From Candidatus Dormiibacterota bacterium (GTDB lineage Bacteria > Chloroflexota > Dormibacteria > Dormibacterales > Dormibacteraceae): DNA of 32,175 bases. Of the stretch, positions 15,675-23,568 are shown one piece after another. The stretch lies in NCBI GenBank assembly GCA_955652705.1, contig CATPBK010000011.1, positions 1 through 32,175 on the forward strand, written 5' to 3'. The notes beneath the pieces were generated by a model, which saw only the letters and a program-made list of their open reading frames with translations, made no database searches and had not been told where the DNA came from. Position numbers and translations under genes: made by a program. Each line of letters begins with the position of its first letter. Position 1 is the first letter of the stretch.

Positions 15675-17237
15675 CTAAGGCTCGATGAGGACTCCCGGGT
15701 TCAAGATGCCGCTCGGGTCCAGCTCCCGCTTGGCGGCGCGGAGCGCCTCGGCGAAGAGCGGCGGTCGTTCGCGGTCGTACCAGGGACGGTGGTCGCGGCC
15801 CACCGCGTGGTGGTGCGTGATCGTGCCGCCGCCCGCGCTGATGGCGTCCGCGGCGGCGTTCTTGATCGCCTGCCACTGCTCCAGCTCCTGGCCCGGGCGG
15901 GCGGGCCCCAGCACGGAGTAGTACGGCGCGGGACCGTCGGGGTAGACGTGCGTGAAGCGCAGCGAAATCCAGCCCCGGCCGGCGCCGGCATCGGCCATGG
16001 CGGCGCTGGTGGCGGCCAGCACCTCCTGGTTGAAGCTCTCGAAGCGGTCCCAGGTGACAGCGGTCTCGAAAGTCTCGCTGAGCACCCCCATCCCGGCCAG
16101 TGCGTCTCGGCGGTAGGGCATCTTGATGAAGGCGTCGCGCCAGCTCTCGCCGGCGCCCTCGTGGCCCGGCGGCACCTCGCCGTGGTGGTCGCCGCAGATC
16201 TCGGTGGCCCGGGCTGCCCAGACCTCAACCGGGTGGTCGGCGCTCTCGAAGGCGACCAGCAGGATGGTCTGGGTGCCGTCGCCGGCCCCGTTGTAAAGGG
16301 CCTCGTTGGGATCCAGGAGCCGGCAGTTGGCCGGGTAGAGGCCGGCTTGCGAGATGGTGCGGCAGGCGCCCACCGCGTCCTCGAAGCGGCTGAAGTGGGC
16401 GGCCAGCCGGCTCCGAAAACGCGGGCGGTCCTGCAGCCGCATCCAGGCACGGGTGATGACCCCGAGCGTGCCTTCGGATCCCAGGAAAAGCCTCTCGGGC
16501 TGCGGTCCGGCACCGGATCCGGGCAGGCGCCGCGTCTCGACCACCCCGGCCGGGGTGACGACTCGGAGCGCCTCGACGAAGTCGTCGATGTGCGTGTAGA
16601 GGGTGGCGAAGTGGCCGCCCGATCGGGTCGCGATCATCCCGCCCAGGGTCGCGAACTCGAACGACTGCGGGAAATGGCGGAGCGTGAGGCCGTGCGGCTT
16701 GAGCTGCTCTTCAAGCGCCGGACCGGTGGCCCCGCCTTCGATCAAGGCGGCCCGCGAGGCGCGGTCGACCTCGAGGACACGGCCGAAATGCCGGAGGTCG
16801 AGGCTCACAGCGGGGCGGCCCGGCGACGGTTCAACGCCGCCCACCACGCTCGTACCGCCGCCGAACGGGATGGCCGCGATGCCGGCGCCGCCGCACCAGT
16901 CCAGCAGCCGCTCGATGTCCTCTTCGGTGCGCGGGAGGGCGACCCAATCGGGCGGGTTGGAGAAGTCGCGGCGGTAGGCGCGGACCACGTCGCGGTAGGA
17001 CATCCCGTGCGCGTGCGAGGCGCGCTCGCGCTTGTCTTCGCTGCAGATCTCGGCCAGGCCTGAGGGCGGCCGGACCCGCGGCTTGGGCAGCTCGATCTCC
17101 GCCAGCGCCGGCGGCGGGGTCACGGGCAGCGAGTCGACCCCGAAGCGGTCAGAGAGGAAGCTGCCGAGCCCCTCTCGGGCGGCCTCGTCGAGGTCCTCGT
17201 CCTCGAAGCCCCAGCCCCAGAATTTGCGCTGTCGCAT
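15675..17237 (-). CDS. FAD-binding oxidase, alkyldihydroxyacetonephosphate synthase (AGPS)-like
   Basis: 520 aa. The N-terminal KFWGWGFEDE wording, the PCMH-type FAD-binding block with PFGGGTSVVGG (124-134), RHFPQSFEFATLGGMIATRSGGHFATLYTHIDDFVE, and the C-terminal GGGTITHHHAVGRDHRPWYDRE (histidine cluster near 475) are all typical of AGPS-like FAD-linked oxidases. The animal enzyme makes ether-lipid precursors by swapping a fatty acyl for an alkyl group on DHAP. Bacterial relatives are mostly annotated simply as FAD-binding oxidoreductases and may be 2-hydroxy-acid or lipid oxidases. The ATG at 17237 shares two bases with the ATG of the divergent MFS gene. The nearest alternative starts would remove the conserved KFWGWG. 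Confidence 0.88.
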   Translation of the reverse strand: MRQRKFWGWGFEDEDLDEAAREGLGSFLSDRFGVDSLPVTPPPALAEIELPKPRVRPPSGLAEICSEDKRERASHAHGMSYRDVVRAYRRDFSNPPDWVALPRTEEDIERLLDWCGGAGIAAIPFGGGTSVVGGVEPSPGRPAVSLDLRHFGRVLEVDRASRAALIEGGATGPALEEQLKPHGLTLRHFPQSFEFATLGGMIATRSGGHFATLYTHIDDFVEALRVVTPAGVVETRRLPGSGAGPQPERLFLGSEGTLGVITRAWMRLQDRPRFRSRLAAHFSRFEDAVGACRTISQAGLYPANCRLLDPNEALYNGAGDGTQTILLVAFESADHPVEVWAARATEICGDHHGEVPPGHEGAGESWRDAFIKMPYRRDALAGMGVLSETFETAVTWDRFESFNQEVLAATSAAMADAGAGRGWISLRFTHVYPDGPAPYYSVLGPARPGQELEQWQAIKNAAADAISAGGGTITHHHAVGRDHRPWYDRERPPLFAEALRAAKRELDPSGILNPGVLIEP

Positions 17238-18432
17238 GTTGCTGAAGGCGCCGAGCGAGCGCTGGATCCTGGTTGCGGGCCTCGGCGTGACAACGATTGT
17301 CTCCTACGGGGTCACGCAGTACCTGTTCGGGGTGCTGGTGGTCCCGATTCAGCACGATCTCGGCTGGACCCGCGCTGAAATCTCGGGCGCCTTCTCGCTG
17401 GGCCTCATCGTCTGGGGCGTCCTCGGCGTGCCGGTCGGGCGGCTGGTCGACCGCAGCGGCGCCCGCTGGCCGATGACTGCCGGCTCGCTGCTGGGCGTCT
17501 TCGCGCTCCTGGGCCTCTCCCGGATCCACGAGCTCTGGCAGCTCTACCTCCTTTGGTCCGGCGGCCTGGGCACGGCCATGGCTCTCACGCTCTACCCGGT
17601 CACGTTCACGGTGGTGGCCAACTGGTTCCGGCAGCGCCGCGGCGCCGCTTTGGCGCTGCTGACAGTCATCGGCGGGCTGTCGTCGCCGATCTACATCCCG
17701 CTGGCGGGCTGGCTGGTCGCGCACCTGGGCTGGCGCGACGCCCTCGAGGTGCTGGCGGCGACCGTCCTACTCGTGGCCCTCCCCCTCCACGCGCTGCTCG
17801 TCCGCCAGGCGCCGGCAGGCGCCGGCCCTCCAGCCGGATCGGCGCTCGGGGAGGCCCTGCGCCGGCCGCCGTTCTGGCTGCTCACCGCCTCGAACGCGCT
17901 CAGCGCGCTCGCTTACGCCGTCCTCCTGGTCCACACCGTGCCGTACCTGATCGGCCGCGGCTACAACCCGGTCCTGGCAGCCGGAGTGTTCGGCCTGGTC
18001 GGGCTGGCCAGCCTGCCAGGCCGGTTCCTCTTCAACGTGCTCAGCGACCGCGTCGGACCCCAGGGATTGCTGGCCCTCTGCACCGCCCTCCAGGGGGCGG
18101 CCGTAGCCATTCTGCTGACTGGCAACCCGGTGCTTTTCGTGCTCGTCTACGGGGCGTCCTTCGGCGCCATCTCCCCGCTCCGGGCCTCGACCCTGGCGGA
18201 CCACTTCGGACGCCTCGCTTACGGATCCATCACGGCGGTCCAGAACCTGCCGTCGGGAATCCTGTCGGGCCTAGGACCCTTCCTTGCCGGCTACCTGTAC
18301 GACCGGCTCGGCGGCTACAGCCTCGCCTTCGAGCTCACGGCGGGCGCTTTCCTGGCGTCCAGCCTGCTGATCTACCTGACGCCGAGGGGCGATCAGCAGG
18401 AACGCCAGCCAGAGGGCCTCCAGGAGCAGTAG
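17236..18432 (+). CDS. Major facilitator superfamily transporter
   Basis: 398 aa with 12 predicted membrane helices in two halves. The A-loop motif between helices 2 and 3 reads GRLVDRSGAR; the N-terminus SYGVTQYLFGVLVVPIQHDLGWTRAEIS resembles the monocarboxylate/oxalate:formate (MCT/OFA) branch. It should move a small organic anion across the inner membrane; the substrate is unknown. ATG 17236 is palindromic with the opposite-strand ATG of the AGPS-like gene (CATG). The same frame is open upstream, but that part is antisense to a well-conserved gene, so I exclude it. The last 162 bp, including helix 12 and the polar tail, overlap the end of the convergent GT87 gene. Confidence 0.88.
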   Translation: MLLKAPSERWILVAGLGVTTIVSYGVTQYLFGVLVVPIQHDLGWTRAEISGAFSLGLIVWGVLGVPVGRLVDRSGARWPMTAGSLLGVFALLGLSRIHELWQLYLLWSGGLGTAMALTLYPVTFTVVANWFRQRRGAALALLTVIGGLSSPIYIPLAGWLVAHLGWRDALEVLAATVLLVALPLHALLVRQAPAGAGPPAGSALGEALRRPPFWLLTASNALSALAYAVLLVHTVPYLIGRGYNPVLAAGVFGLVGLASLPGRFLFNVLSDRVGPQGLLALCTALQGAAVAILLTGNPVLFVLVYGASFGAISPLRASTLADHFGRLAYGSITAVQNLPSGILSGLGPFLAGYLYDRLGGYSLAFELTAGAFLASSLLIYLTPRGDQQERQPEGLQEQ

Positions 18433-19512
18433 CGGGCGGCCGATGCCGACCGCCAGCTCCACGCTCAACCAGCCGGCGATGGCGAAGCAGGCCTGCCAGG
18501 CGCCGGTCAGCGCCCGTGCCGCCAGCCAGCCGGCGGGGACCAGGAGCGCCAGGTCCTGGAGGTGCAGGTAAGGCGCGATCGCGAGCGACCCGACCACCGC
18601 GGCCGCGATCGGCATCTCCGGCCCGGCGCGTCTCCAGCGCCAGGCCCCGGCCAGGGCGAGTGCCACGTAAACGACGCGTGTGAGGCTGGCGAGCGGGCCG
18701 AAGCCGAGCGTGCCCGCGATCGTGTAGTCCGCCCAGCGCTCCGACACGGCGGCGGCGTGCAGCGCGGTCACGAACTGGTCGATGCCGGCCGGCCAGAGCG
18801 AGATGAGAACCAGCTCGCCGATGGCGACGGCGCTGACGGCGAAGCTCAAGAACCAGCGCCAGTGCCCGGTCAGGAGCAGGGCGAACGGCACCAGGACGAG
18901 CGGGTGCGGCTTGATCCACATGGCGGCGGCGAGCGCCATGCCGGCCCAGGCCGGCTGTCCCCGCCGGTTCAACCACCAGGACAGTCCCAGCAGCGCCGCC
19001 ACGAACGACACCGGCTGGCCCAGCCAGATCCCAAAAGCGACAGGAAAGAGGGCGAACAGCAGGGCCAGCTGGATGAGGCGCTGGAAGCTGTTGCCCGGCG
19101 CCACGAACCACCAGGCGGCCACCCACGCGCCTACCACCGGGATCTCCCAGAGATAGAAGGCGGGATAGAAGTCGAGGTAGGTGAAGGGGAGCGCCAGCCA
19201 GGCCAGCGGGGCCGGGTTCCAGAAGGGCAGCCACTGCCAGCCGGGGACGAACCGGGCGAGCAGCACCTGCTGGGTCGCGAAGTCATAGACCTGCGACCAG
19301 CCCGCGGTCCGGCCGATGTACGCCGCCACGTAATAGTCGGCGAAGTCGGGCTGGAAGGGCCGGCTGAGGACGTGGATGATCACCTCGTAGCCGTTGAGCG
19401 CGCAGAGGACCAGAGCGACACCGAGCAGCCAACCTTTCTGGCCCCGGCCCAGGCCAGTGAAACGGCGCCCGCTGCCCGGTCGGGTCGAGGTGCTGATCGT
19501 GGGGGGCGGCAT
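18271..19512 (-). CDS. GT87/DUF2029-type polyprenol-dependent glycosyltransferase-like membrane protein
   Basis: About 413 aa, polytopic, with nine to eleven hydrophobic helices. The first extracytoplasmic loop has QPDFADYYVAAYIGR, the acidic position shared by GT-C enzymes of the PimE/GT87 group. Later segments WNPAPLAWLALPFTYL, WIKPHPLVLVPFALLL and APYLHLQDLALLVP also fit DUF2029. Family members transfer mannose or similar sugars from polyprenyl phosphate outside the membrane. The start is unclear. ATG 19512 gives a 27-residue polar leader before helix 1 and overlaps the divergent oxidoreductase by 56 bp; no ATG/GTG/TTG lies closer to helix 1. The C-terminal tail overlaps the MFS gene by 162 bp and encodes a charged, probably dispensable segment. 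Confidence 0.8.
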   Translation of the reverse strand: MPPPTISTSTRPGSGRRFTGLGRGQKGWLLGVALVLCALNGYEVIIHVLSRPFQPDFADYYVAAYIGRTAGWSQVYDFATQQVLLARFVPGWQWLPFWNPAPLAWLALPFTYLDFYPAFYLWEIPVVGAWVAAWWFVAPGNSFQRLIQLALLFALFPVAFGIWLGQPVSFVAALLGLSWWLNRRGQPAWAGMALAAAMWIKPHPLVLVPFALLLTGHWRWFLSFAVSAVAIGELVLISLWPAGIDQFVTALHAAAVSERWADYTIAGTLGFGPLASLTRVVYVALALAGAWRWRRAGPEMPIAAAVVGSLAIAPYLHLQDLALLVPAGWLAARALTGAWQACFAIAGWLSVELAVGIGRPLLLLEALWLAFLLIAPRRQVDQQAGRQESARRELEGEAVAAEPVVQVAGKEGS

Positions 19513-20539
19513 GACCGGCGTGAGCCTACTCCGCGAACTGGCCGCTCGGGACATCGACGCGCTGCTGCTCGAACGGCGGCACCTGGCGGCGGGCGCCAGC
19601 GGCCGCAACGCGGGGTTCCTGCTCGAGGGCATGGCGGCCAACTACGCCGCGGCGGCGCGCGAGCATGGCCGCGCCCTGGCCCGCGAGGTCTGGGAGTTCA
19701 CCGCTGAGAATCACGCCAGGCTGGAGGAGGCGCTGGCCGGGGCTGGTGGTCATCGGCGCCTCGGCTCCTACACGCTGGCGGCATCGGCGGAGGAAGAGCG
19801 TGAGCTGGAGGCGGCCGCCGACTTGATGCGCGAGGACGGCTTCCCGGCCGGCTACCGAGCCGGCCGCCTGCTGAACCCGCGCGACGGTGAGCTTGACCCG
19901 GCCGCGGCGGTGGCAGCCCTGGCGGAGGGCGGGCGGGTGGTCGAGGGCTGCGAGGTCAGGAGCCTCGAGGGCGGCGGCGTGGAGACCAACCGGGGCGACC
20001 TCGAAGCGGAGACGGTGGTCCTCGCCACCAACGCCTACACGCCCCAGCTCCTGGCGGCGGCCCCGATCCGGCCGGTCCGCGCCCAGATGCTGGCGACGGC
20101 ACCCGCGGGGGAGCTCGTCGTCGACCGTCCTACCTACTCCGATTGGGGCTATCGATACTGGCGCCAGCTGGCGGACGGCCGCCTGCTCCTGGGCGGATTC
20201 CGAAACCTCGCCCCGGAGGAGGAGGTCGGCTACGTCGAGGAGCCCAGTGACCGTATCCAGGCCCATCTCGACCGTCACCTGCAGGCGATGGGCGTGGAGG
20301 CGCCGGTCACGCATCGCTGGGCGGGCATCATGGGATTCACGCCCGACTCCCTGCCCCTGGTCGGTCCGGTGCCGGGCCGCCCCGGTCTCTTTGTCTGCGG
20401 CGGGTACACCGGACACGGGATGGGCTTCGCCTTCAACGCGTCCCGCCGGCTGGCCGGGCTGCTGCTGGACGGCCAGGAGCCGCCGGCCTGGATGGCGCCC
20501 GCCAGGCTCGCCTGGCGAGCACCCAGCCTGCTTAGTTAA
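19457..20539 (+). CDS. FAD-dependent oxidoreductase of the DAO (glycine/D-amino acid oxidase) family
   Basis: 360 aa from GTG 19457. Rossmann FAD motif GGGMTG (16-21), LLERRHLAAGASGRNAGF as the second FAD contact, a VVLATNAYTPQLL strand, LLGGFRNLAPEEE and the C-terminal HRWAGIMGFTPDSLPLVGP and GGYTGHGMGFAFNASRRLAGLLL blocks all match the DAO superfamily (DadA/GlpD-like/gamma-glutamylputrescine oxidase type). It probably oxidises an amine or amino acid and passes electrons to O2 or a quinone; the substrate is unknown. GTG 19490 is an alternative start that would begin right at the first strand. Either choice overlaps the divergent GT87 gene. TAA ends the frame 49 bp before the next gene. Confidence 0.88.
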   Translation: MKRRPLPGRVEVLIVGGGMTGVSLLRELAARDIDALLLERRHLAAGASGRNAGFLLEGMAANYAAAAREHGRALAREVWEFTAENHARLEEALAGAGGHRRLGSYTLAASAEEERELEAAADLMREDGFPAGYRAGRLLNPRDGELDPAAAVAALAEGGRVVEGCEVRSLEGGGVETNRGDLEAETVVLATNAYTPQLLAAAPIRPVRAQMLATAPAGELVVDRPTYSDWGYRYWRQLADGRLLLGGFRNLAPEEEVGYVEEPSDRIQAHLDRHLQAMGVEAPVTHRWAGIMGFTPDSLPLVGPVPGRPGLFVCGGYTGHGMGFAFNASRRLAGLLLDGQEPPAWMAPARLAWRAPSLLS

Positions 20540-20588
20540 CGGTCACAAAACTTCGACCGCCCACTTTGGCCGGATTAGACGTAAATTA

Positions 20589-21698
20589 ATGCGTAACCCC
20601 GCCGTTCCTGAAATGGCCGCAGCCAGCGCACTCGCAATTGAAGTCCATGGGCAATCCTGGATCCTCCGGGCCCGACAGGGGCGCTCCTCCGCCGAGGTCA
20701 CCGGCGACGCCGACACTCTCGCCGCCATCCTGGACGGCCGCCGTCCCGGCCTGAAAGCCTTCCTGGACGGACACATCCACGTCCGGGGCAGCCTCGCCCT
20801 CGCCGTCCAGCTGGAGACCGCCTTCGGCAACGGCCACCGCCACCGCCGCTCGCCGCGGGCCGACCGGATTCGGGCCGCCGGCGTGGACACCTTCTACCTG
20901 GAAGCCGGGACCGGCACGCCCATCCTCCTTCTGCACGGTCTTGGCGGCACCAACGTCTCCTTCCTGCCCACGCTCTGGAACCTCTCCATCGACCACCGCG
21001 TGTTCGCGCCCGACCTGCCCGGCCACGGCGACTCCGGGAAGCCGATCCGGCGCTACGACGCGGCTTTCTACGGCGACTGGCTGGTGGCCCTGCTAAACAC
21101 GCTGGGCCTGGACCGCGTGCACCTGGTCGGCAACTCGCTCGGCGCACGGGTCGCCCTGGAGGTCGCCATGAAGGCGCCGGAGCGCGTCGACCGTCTCGTT
21201 CTGCTGGCGGCAGCGCCGATCGTCCACCGCCTGCGGCGGCTGGTTCCGCTCGTGCGCCTGCTCCGGCCGGAGCTGGCCGCCATTCCCATACCGATGCTGC
21301 GGGCGGAAGCGCTGTTCGCCCTGCGCAGCCTCTTCGCCAAGCCCTCCCGGATGCCGGACGAGTGGCTCGAGGCCGCCGCGGACGAGTTTGTGAGGGTTTT
21401 CCGGACGCCGGGCGCGCGGGTCGCCTTCTTCTCCTCCCTGCGCGAGATCTACCTGGAGGAGCCGCACGGCGACCTCGGCTACTGGAACCGGCTCCAGTCG
21501 GTCAGCGCGCCCGCGCTCTTCGTGTGGGGCGACCACGACCCGCTGGTTCCGCCGGCGCATGGCCGCGCCATCGCCGAGGCTCTGCCCCACTCCCGCTCAG
21601 TTGTCCTGAAGGACTGCGGCCACGTGCCTCAGTACGAGCTGCCGGAAGCCACCAACCGGCTGATCCGCGACTTCCTCGACCCGAAGCCGCTGCATTAA
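20589..21698 (+). CDS. SCP2-like domain fused to alpha/beta hydrolase
   Basis: 369 aa. Residues 12-80 resemble an SCP2/sterol-carrier-type lipid-binding domain (IEVHGQSWILRARQ, ADTLAAILDGRRPGLKAFLDGHIHVRGSLALAVQL). Residues 95-365 form an alpha/beta hydrolase with LLHGLGGTN, PDLPGHGDSGKP, nucleophile elbow GNSLGA (Ser183), acid in WGDHDPLVPP (Asp317) and CGHVPQYE (His345). SCP2-type domains bind fatty acyl or sterol-like lipids, so the fusion suggests a lipid, acyl-CoA or hydrophobic ester substrate delivered to the hydrolase. That role is inference. ATG 20589 follows an AT-rich stretch without a clear Shine-Dalgarno. The frame is open further upstream but antisense-like and inside the previous gene. 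Confidence 0.82.
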   Translation: MRNPAVPEMAAASALAIEVHGQSWILRARQGRSSAEVTGDADTLAAILDGRRPGLKAFLDGHIHVRGSLALAVQLETAFGNGHRHRRSPRADRIRAAGVDTFYLEAGTGTPILLLHGLGGTNVSFLPTLWNLSIDHRVFAPDLPGHGDSGKPIRRYDAAFYGDWLVALLNTLGLDRVHLVGNSLGARVALEVAMKAPERVDRLVLLAAAPIVHRLRRLVPLVRLLRPELAAIPIPMLRAEALFALRSLFAKPSRMPDEWLEAAADEFVRVFRTPGARVAFFSSLREIYLEEPHGDLGYWNRLQSVSAPALFVWGDHDPLVPPAHGRAIAEALPHSRSVVLKDCGHVPQYELPEATNRLIRDFLDPKPLH

Positions 21699-21717
21699 AA
21701 GAACCAACTCGATCAAC

Positions 21718-21723
21718 TAGAAT
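21718..21723 (+). promoter_or_regulatory. Probable -10 element of a near-leaderless ABC-2 operon promoter
   Basis: TAGAAT is a good -10 hexamer in a locally AT-rich spacer between the hydrolase and ABC genes. The GTG start at 21734 is 10 bases downstream, so the transcript would begin at or within a few bases of the start codon. TTAAAA 17 bases upstream is a weak -35. No Shine-Dalgarno precedes the GTG. Confidence 0.4.
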
Positions 21724-21733
21724 TTCCGTTGCC

Positions 21734-22753
21734 GTGGCGGGCACTTCTCCCTCCTCCACTTCGTCACGCCCTGCAGTCGAAACTCGACAGCTCGGCCGCG
21801 TCTACAAGTCGCGGAAGGACGTCGTCGTCGCCCTCCAGGGCATCGACCTGAGCGTCAAGCAGGGCGAGCTCTTCGGCGTGCTCGGCCCCAACGGCGCGGG
21901 CAAGACGACGCTGATCAAGATCCTGGTCACGCTCCTCCTCCCAACCTCTGGACAGGCCTGGGTCGACGGGCTCGACGTCGTCAAGGATTACCGCGCCTTG
22001 CGTCATCGGATCTCGATGGTGTCGGGCGGGGAGAACGCGGGCTACGGTCTTTTGCGCGTCCGCGAGCAGCTCTGGCTCTTCAGCCAGCTTTACGGAATGA
22101 GCTCGGCAGCGGCCCGGCGCCGCATCGACGAGCTGCTGGAGCGGCTCGGCCTCGCCGAGGTCGGCAACCGCACCATCGCCGGCCTCTCCAGCGGCATGCG
22201 TCAGAAGATGAGCTTGGTCCGCGGCCTGATGACCGACCCGCGCGTCATTTTCCTCGACGAGCCGACAGTCGCCCTGGACGTTGGCGCTGCCCGCGACGTC
22301 CGCAACGAGGTCCGGCGCTGGATGGGGGAGGATCCGACCCGAACGGTGATCCTGACGACGCATTACATGCAGGAGGCCGACGAGCTCTGCGATCGAGTCG
22401 CGATCGTGAACCGGGGCGAGGTGATCGCCCACGGCACTCCGCAGGCGCTGAAGCAGCAGGTGGACGAAGACGTGATCGTCGATCTCCAGCTCGAGCCTGG
22501 GCGCCCTCTGCTCGATGCCCTGCGCGCCATCGAGGGCGTGGGCGCCGCCAGCGCGCGAGAAGAGGACGGCATCGACAGGTTCAGCCTCCTGCTGGCCGAC
22601 GACGCAGTCCTGCCGCGCGTCCTCACGACCGTCGAAGGGTCCGGCCGCCGGGTGACCGGCCTCGTCAGGCGCCAGCCCACTCTTGAGGACGCCTTCGTCA
22701 AGCTCGTTGGTCGCAGCCTCCATGAAGAAGACAGCTCCGGGGACGGGGCATGA
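21734..22753 (+). CDS. ABC-2 type exporter ATPase (DrrA/NatA-like)
   Basis: 339 aa cytoplasmic ATPase. Walker A GPNGAGKTT (51-59), Q-loop region MVSGGENAGYGLL, signature LSSGMRQKMSLVRGL, Walker B VIFLDEPTVALDVGAAR and H-loop LTTHYMQEADELCDRVAIVNRGEVIAHG are all intact. The C-terminal 90 residues (DVIVDLQLEPGRPLL... to LEDAFVKLVGR) form the extension typical of DrrA-type exporters. It should energise the two permeases that follow; the cargo (drug, lipid or glycan) is unknown. GTG 21734 is the first start after the previous gene, and the frame is open upstream. Its TGA overlaps the next ATG (ATGA). Confidence 0.9.
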   Translation: MAGTSPSSTSSRPAVETRQLGRVYKSRKDVVVALQGIDLSVKQGELFGVLGPNGAGKTTLIKILVTLLLPTSGQAWVDGLDVVKDYRALRHRISMVSGGENAGYGLLRVREQLWLFSQLYGMSSAAARRRIDELLERLGLAEVGNRTIAGLSSGMRQKMSLVRGLMTDPRVIFLDEPTVALDVGAARDVRNEVRRWMGEDPTRTVILTTHYMQEADELCDRVAIVNRGEVIAHGTPQALKQQVDEDVIVDLQLEPGRPLLDALRAIEGVGAASAREEDGIDRFSLLLADDAVLPRVLTTVEGSGRRVTGLVRRQPTLEDAFVKLVGRSLHEEDSSGDGA

Positions 22754-23568
22754 CGCAGTACTCGCCGCTGCGCATCTTTCTGAAGACGGTCGTCGCCCGC
22801 GCCTACCCGCGCGTCATCGCCATCTGGCGGCAGGTGGCGTGGCTCTTCTTCGACATGGCCTTTCCGATCGTCGGCTCGCTCGCCATGGTCCTCGTCTACC
22901 AAGGGCTTCACGCCCCCCGTCAGTACCTCGGTTTCGTGGTCATGGGCGGCGCGATGCTGGCTTTCTGGCAGAACGTGCTCTGGAGCATGGCCACGCAGTT
23001 CTCCTGGGACCGCGGCAACGGCACGCTCGAGCTCTACACGATCGCGCCCACGACCTTCGAGGCCGTGCTGCTCGGCATGGCGGTCGGCTCCATGATCACG
23101 ACGACCATCCGCGCCGGCGTCATCCTGGTCGCCGGCTCCCTCCTCTTCGGGATCAGCTACGCCTCCGGCGGGGCCCTGGCAGCGATCGGGGTCTTCCTGC
23201 TCACGCTGGCGGCGCTTTACTGCCTGGGCATGCTGCTGGCCAGCCTCTTCCTCTTCTATAGCCGCGAGGCCTGGCACCTCGCCAGTGCGCTGCAGGAGCC
23301 GGTCAACTTCATCTCCGGACTCTATTTCCCGGTGCGCGCGCTCGGTGCCTATGTCGCTGGAGGCGCCTCGCTGGTCCCCATGACGCTGGGCCTTGATGCG
23401 ATGCGGCAGCTGCTGCTGCCAGGGACGCCCGTCTTCATCCCAGTCGGACTGGAGACGACGATCGTCGCCATCCAGGTCCCCGTCTACGCGATCCTGGCCG
23501 GCCTGGCTCTGCGCTTCCTGGAAACCCGAGCTCGCAGTGAAGGCAAGCTGGTTACGCGATGGGACTAG
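22750..23568 (+). CDS. ABC-2 type exporter permease, first subunit
   Basis: 272 aa with about six membrane helices in the ABC-2 permease layout. An N-terminal cytoplasmic amphipathic stretch (VVARAYPRVIAIWRQVAWLFFDMAFPIVGSL) is followed by a helix pair around FVVMGGAMLAFWQNVLWS, then TIAPTTFEAVLLGMAVGSMITTTIRAG and the re-entrant LQEPVNFISGLYFPVRALG segment before the last helix. The ATG overlaps the ATPase stop and the 3' end overlaps the second permease by 10 bp, so it is one translationally coupled operon. It differs in sequence from the second permease, which suggests a heterodimeric channel. Confidence 0.9.
   Translation: MTQYSPLRIFLKTVVARAYPRVIAIWRQVAWLFFDMAFPIVGSLAMVLVYQGLHAPRQYLGFVVMGGAMLAFWQNVLWSMATQFSWDRGNGTLELYTIAPTTFEAVLLGMAVGSMITTTIRAGVILVAGSLLFGISYASGGALAAIGVFLLTLAALYCLGMLLASLFLFYSREAWHLASALQEPVNFISGLYFPVRALGAYVAGGASLVPMTLGLDAMRQLLLPGTPVFIPVGLETTIVAIQVPVYAILAGLALRFLETRARSEGKLVTRWD

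Noticed and set aside
20540-20559. CGGTC...GACCG hairpin after the DAO gene as a terminator
   Set aside because: It has a 5-bp stem with a 10-base loop and no U-tract, so it is too weak to call.
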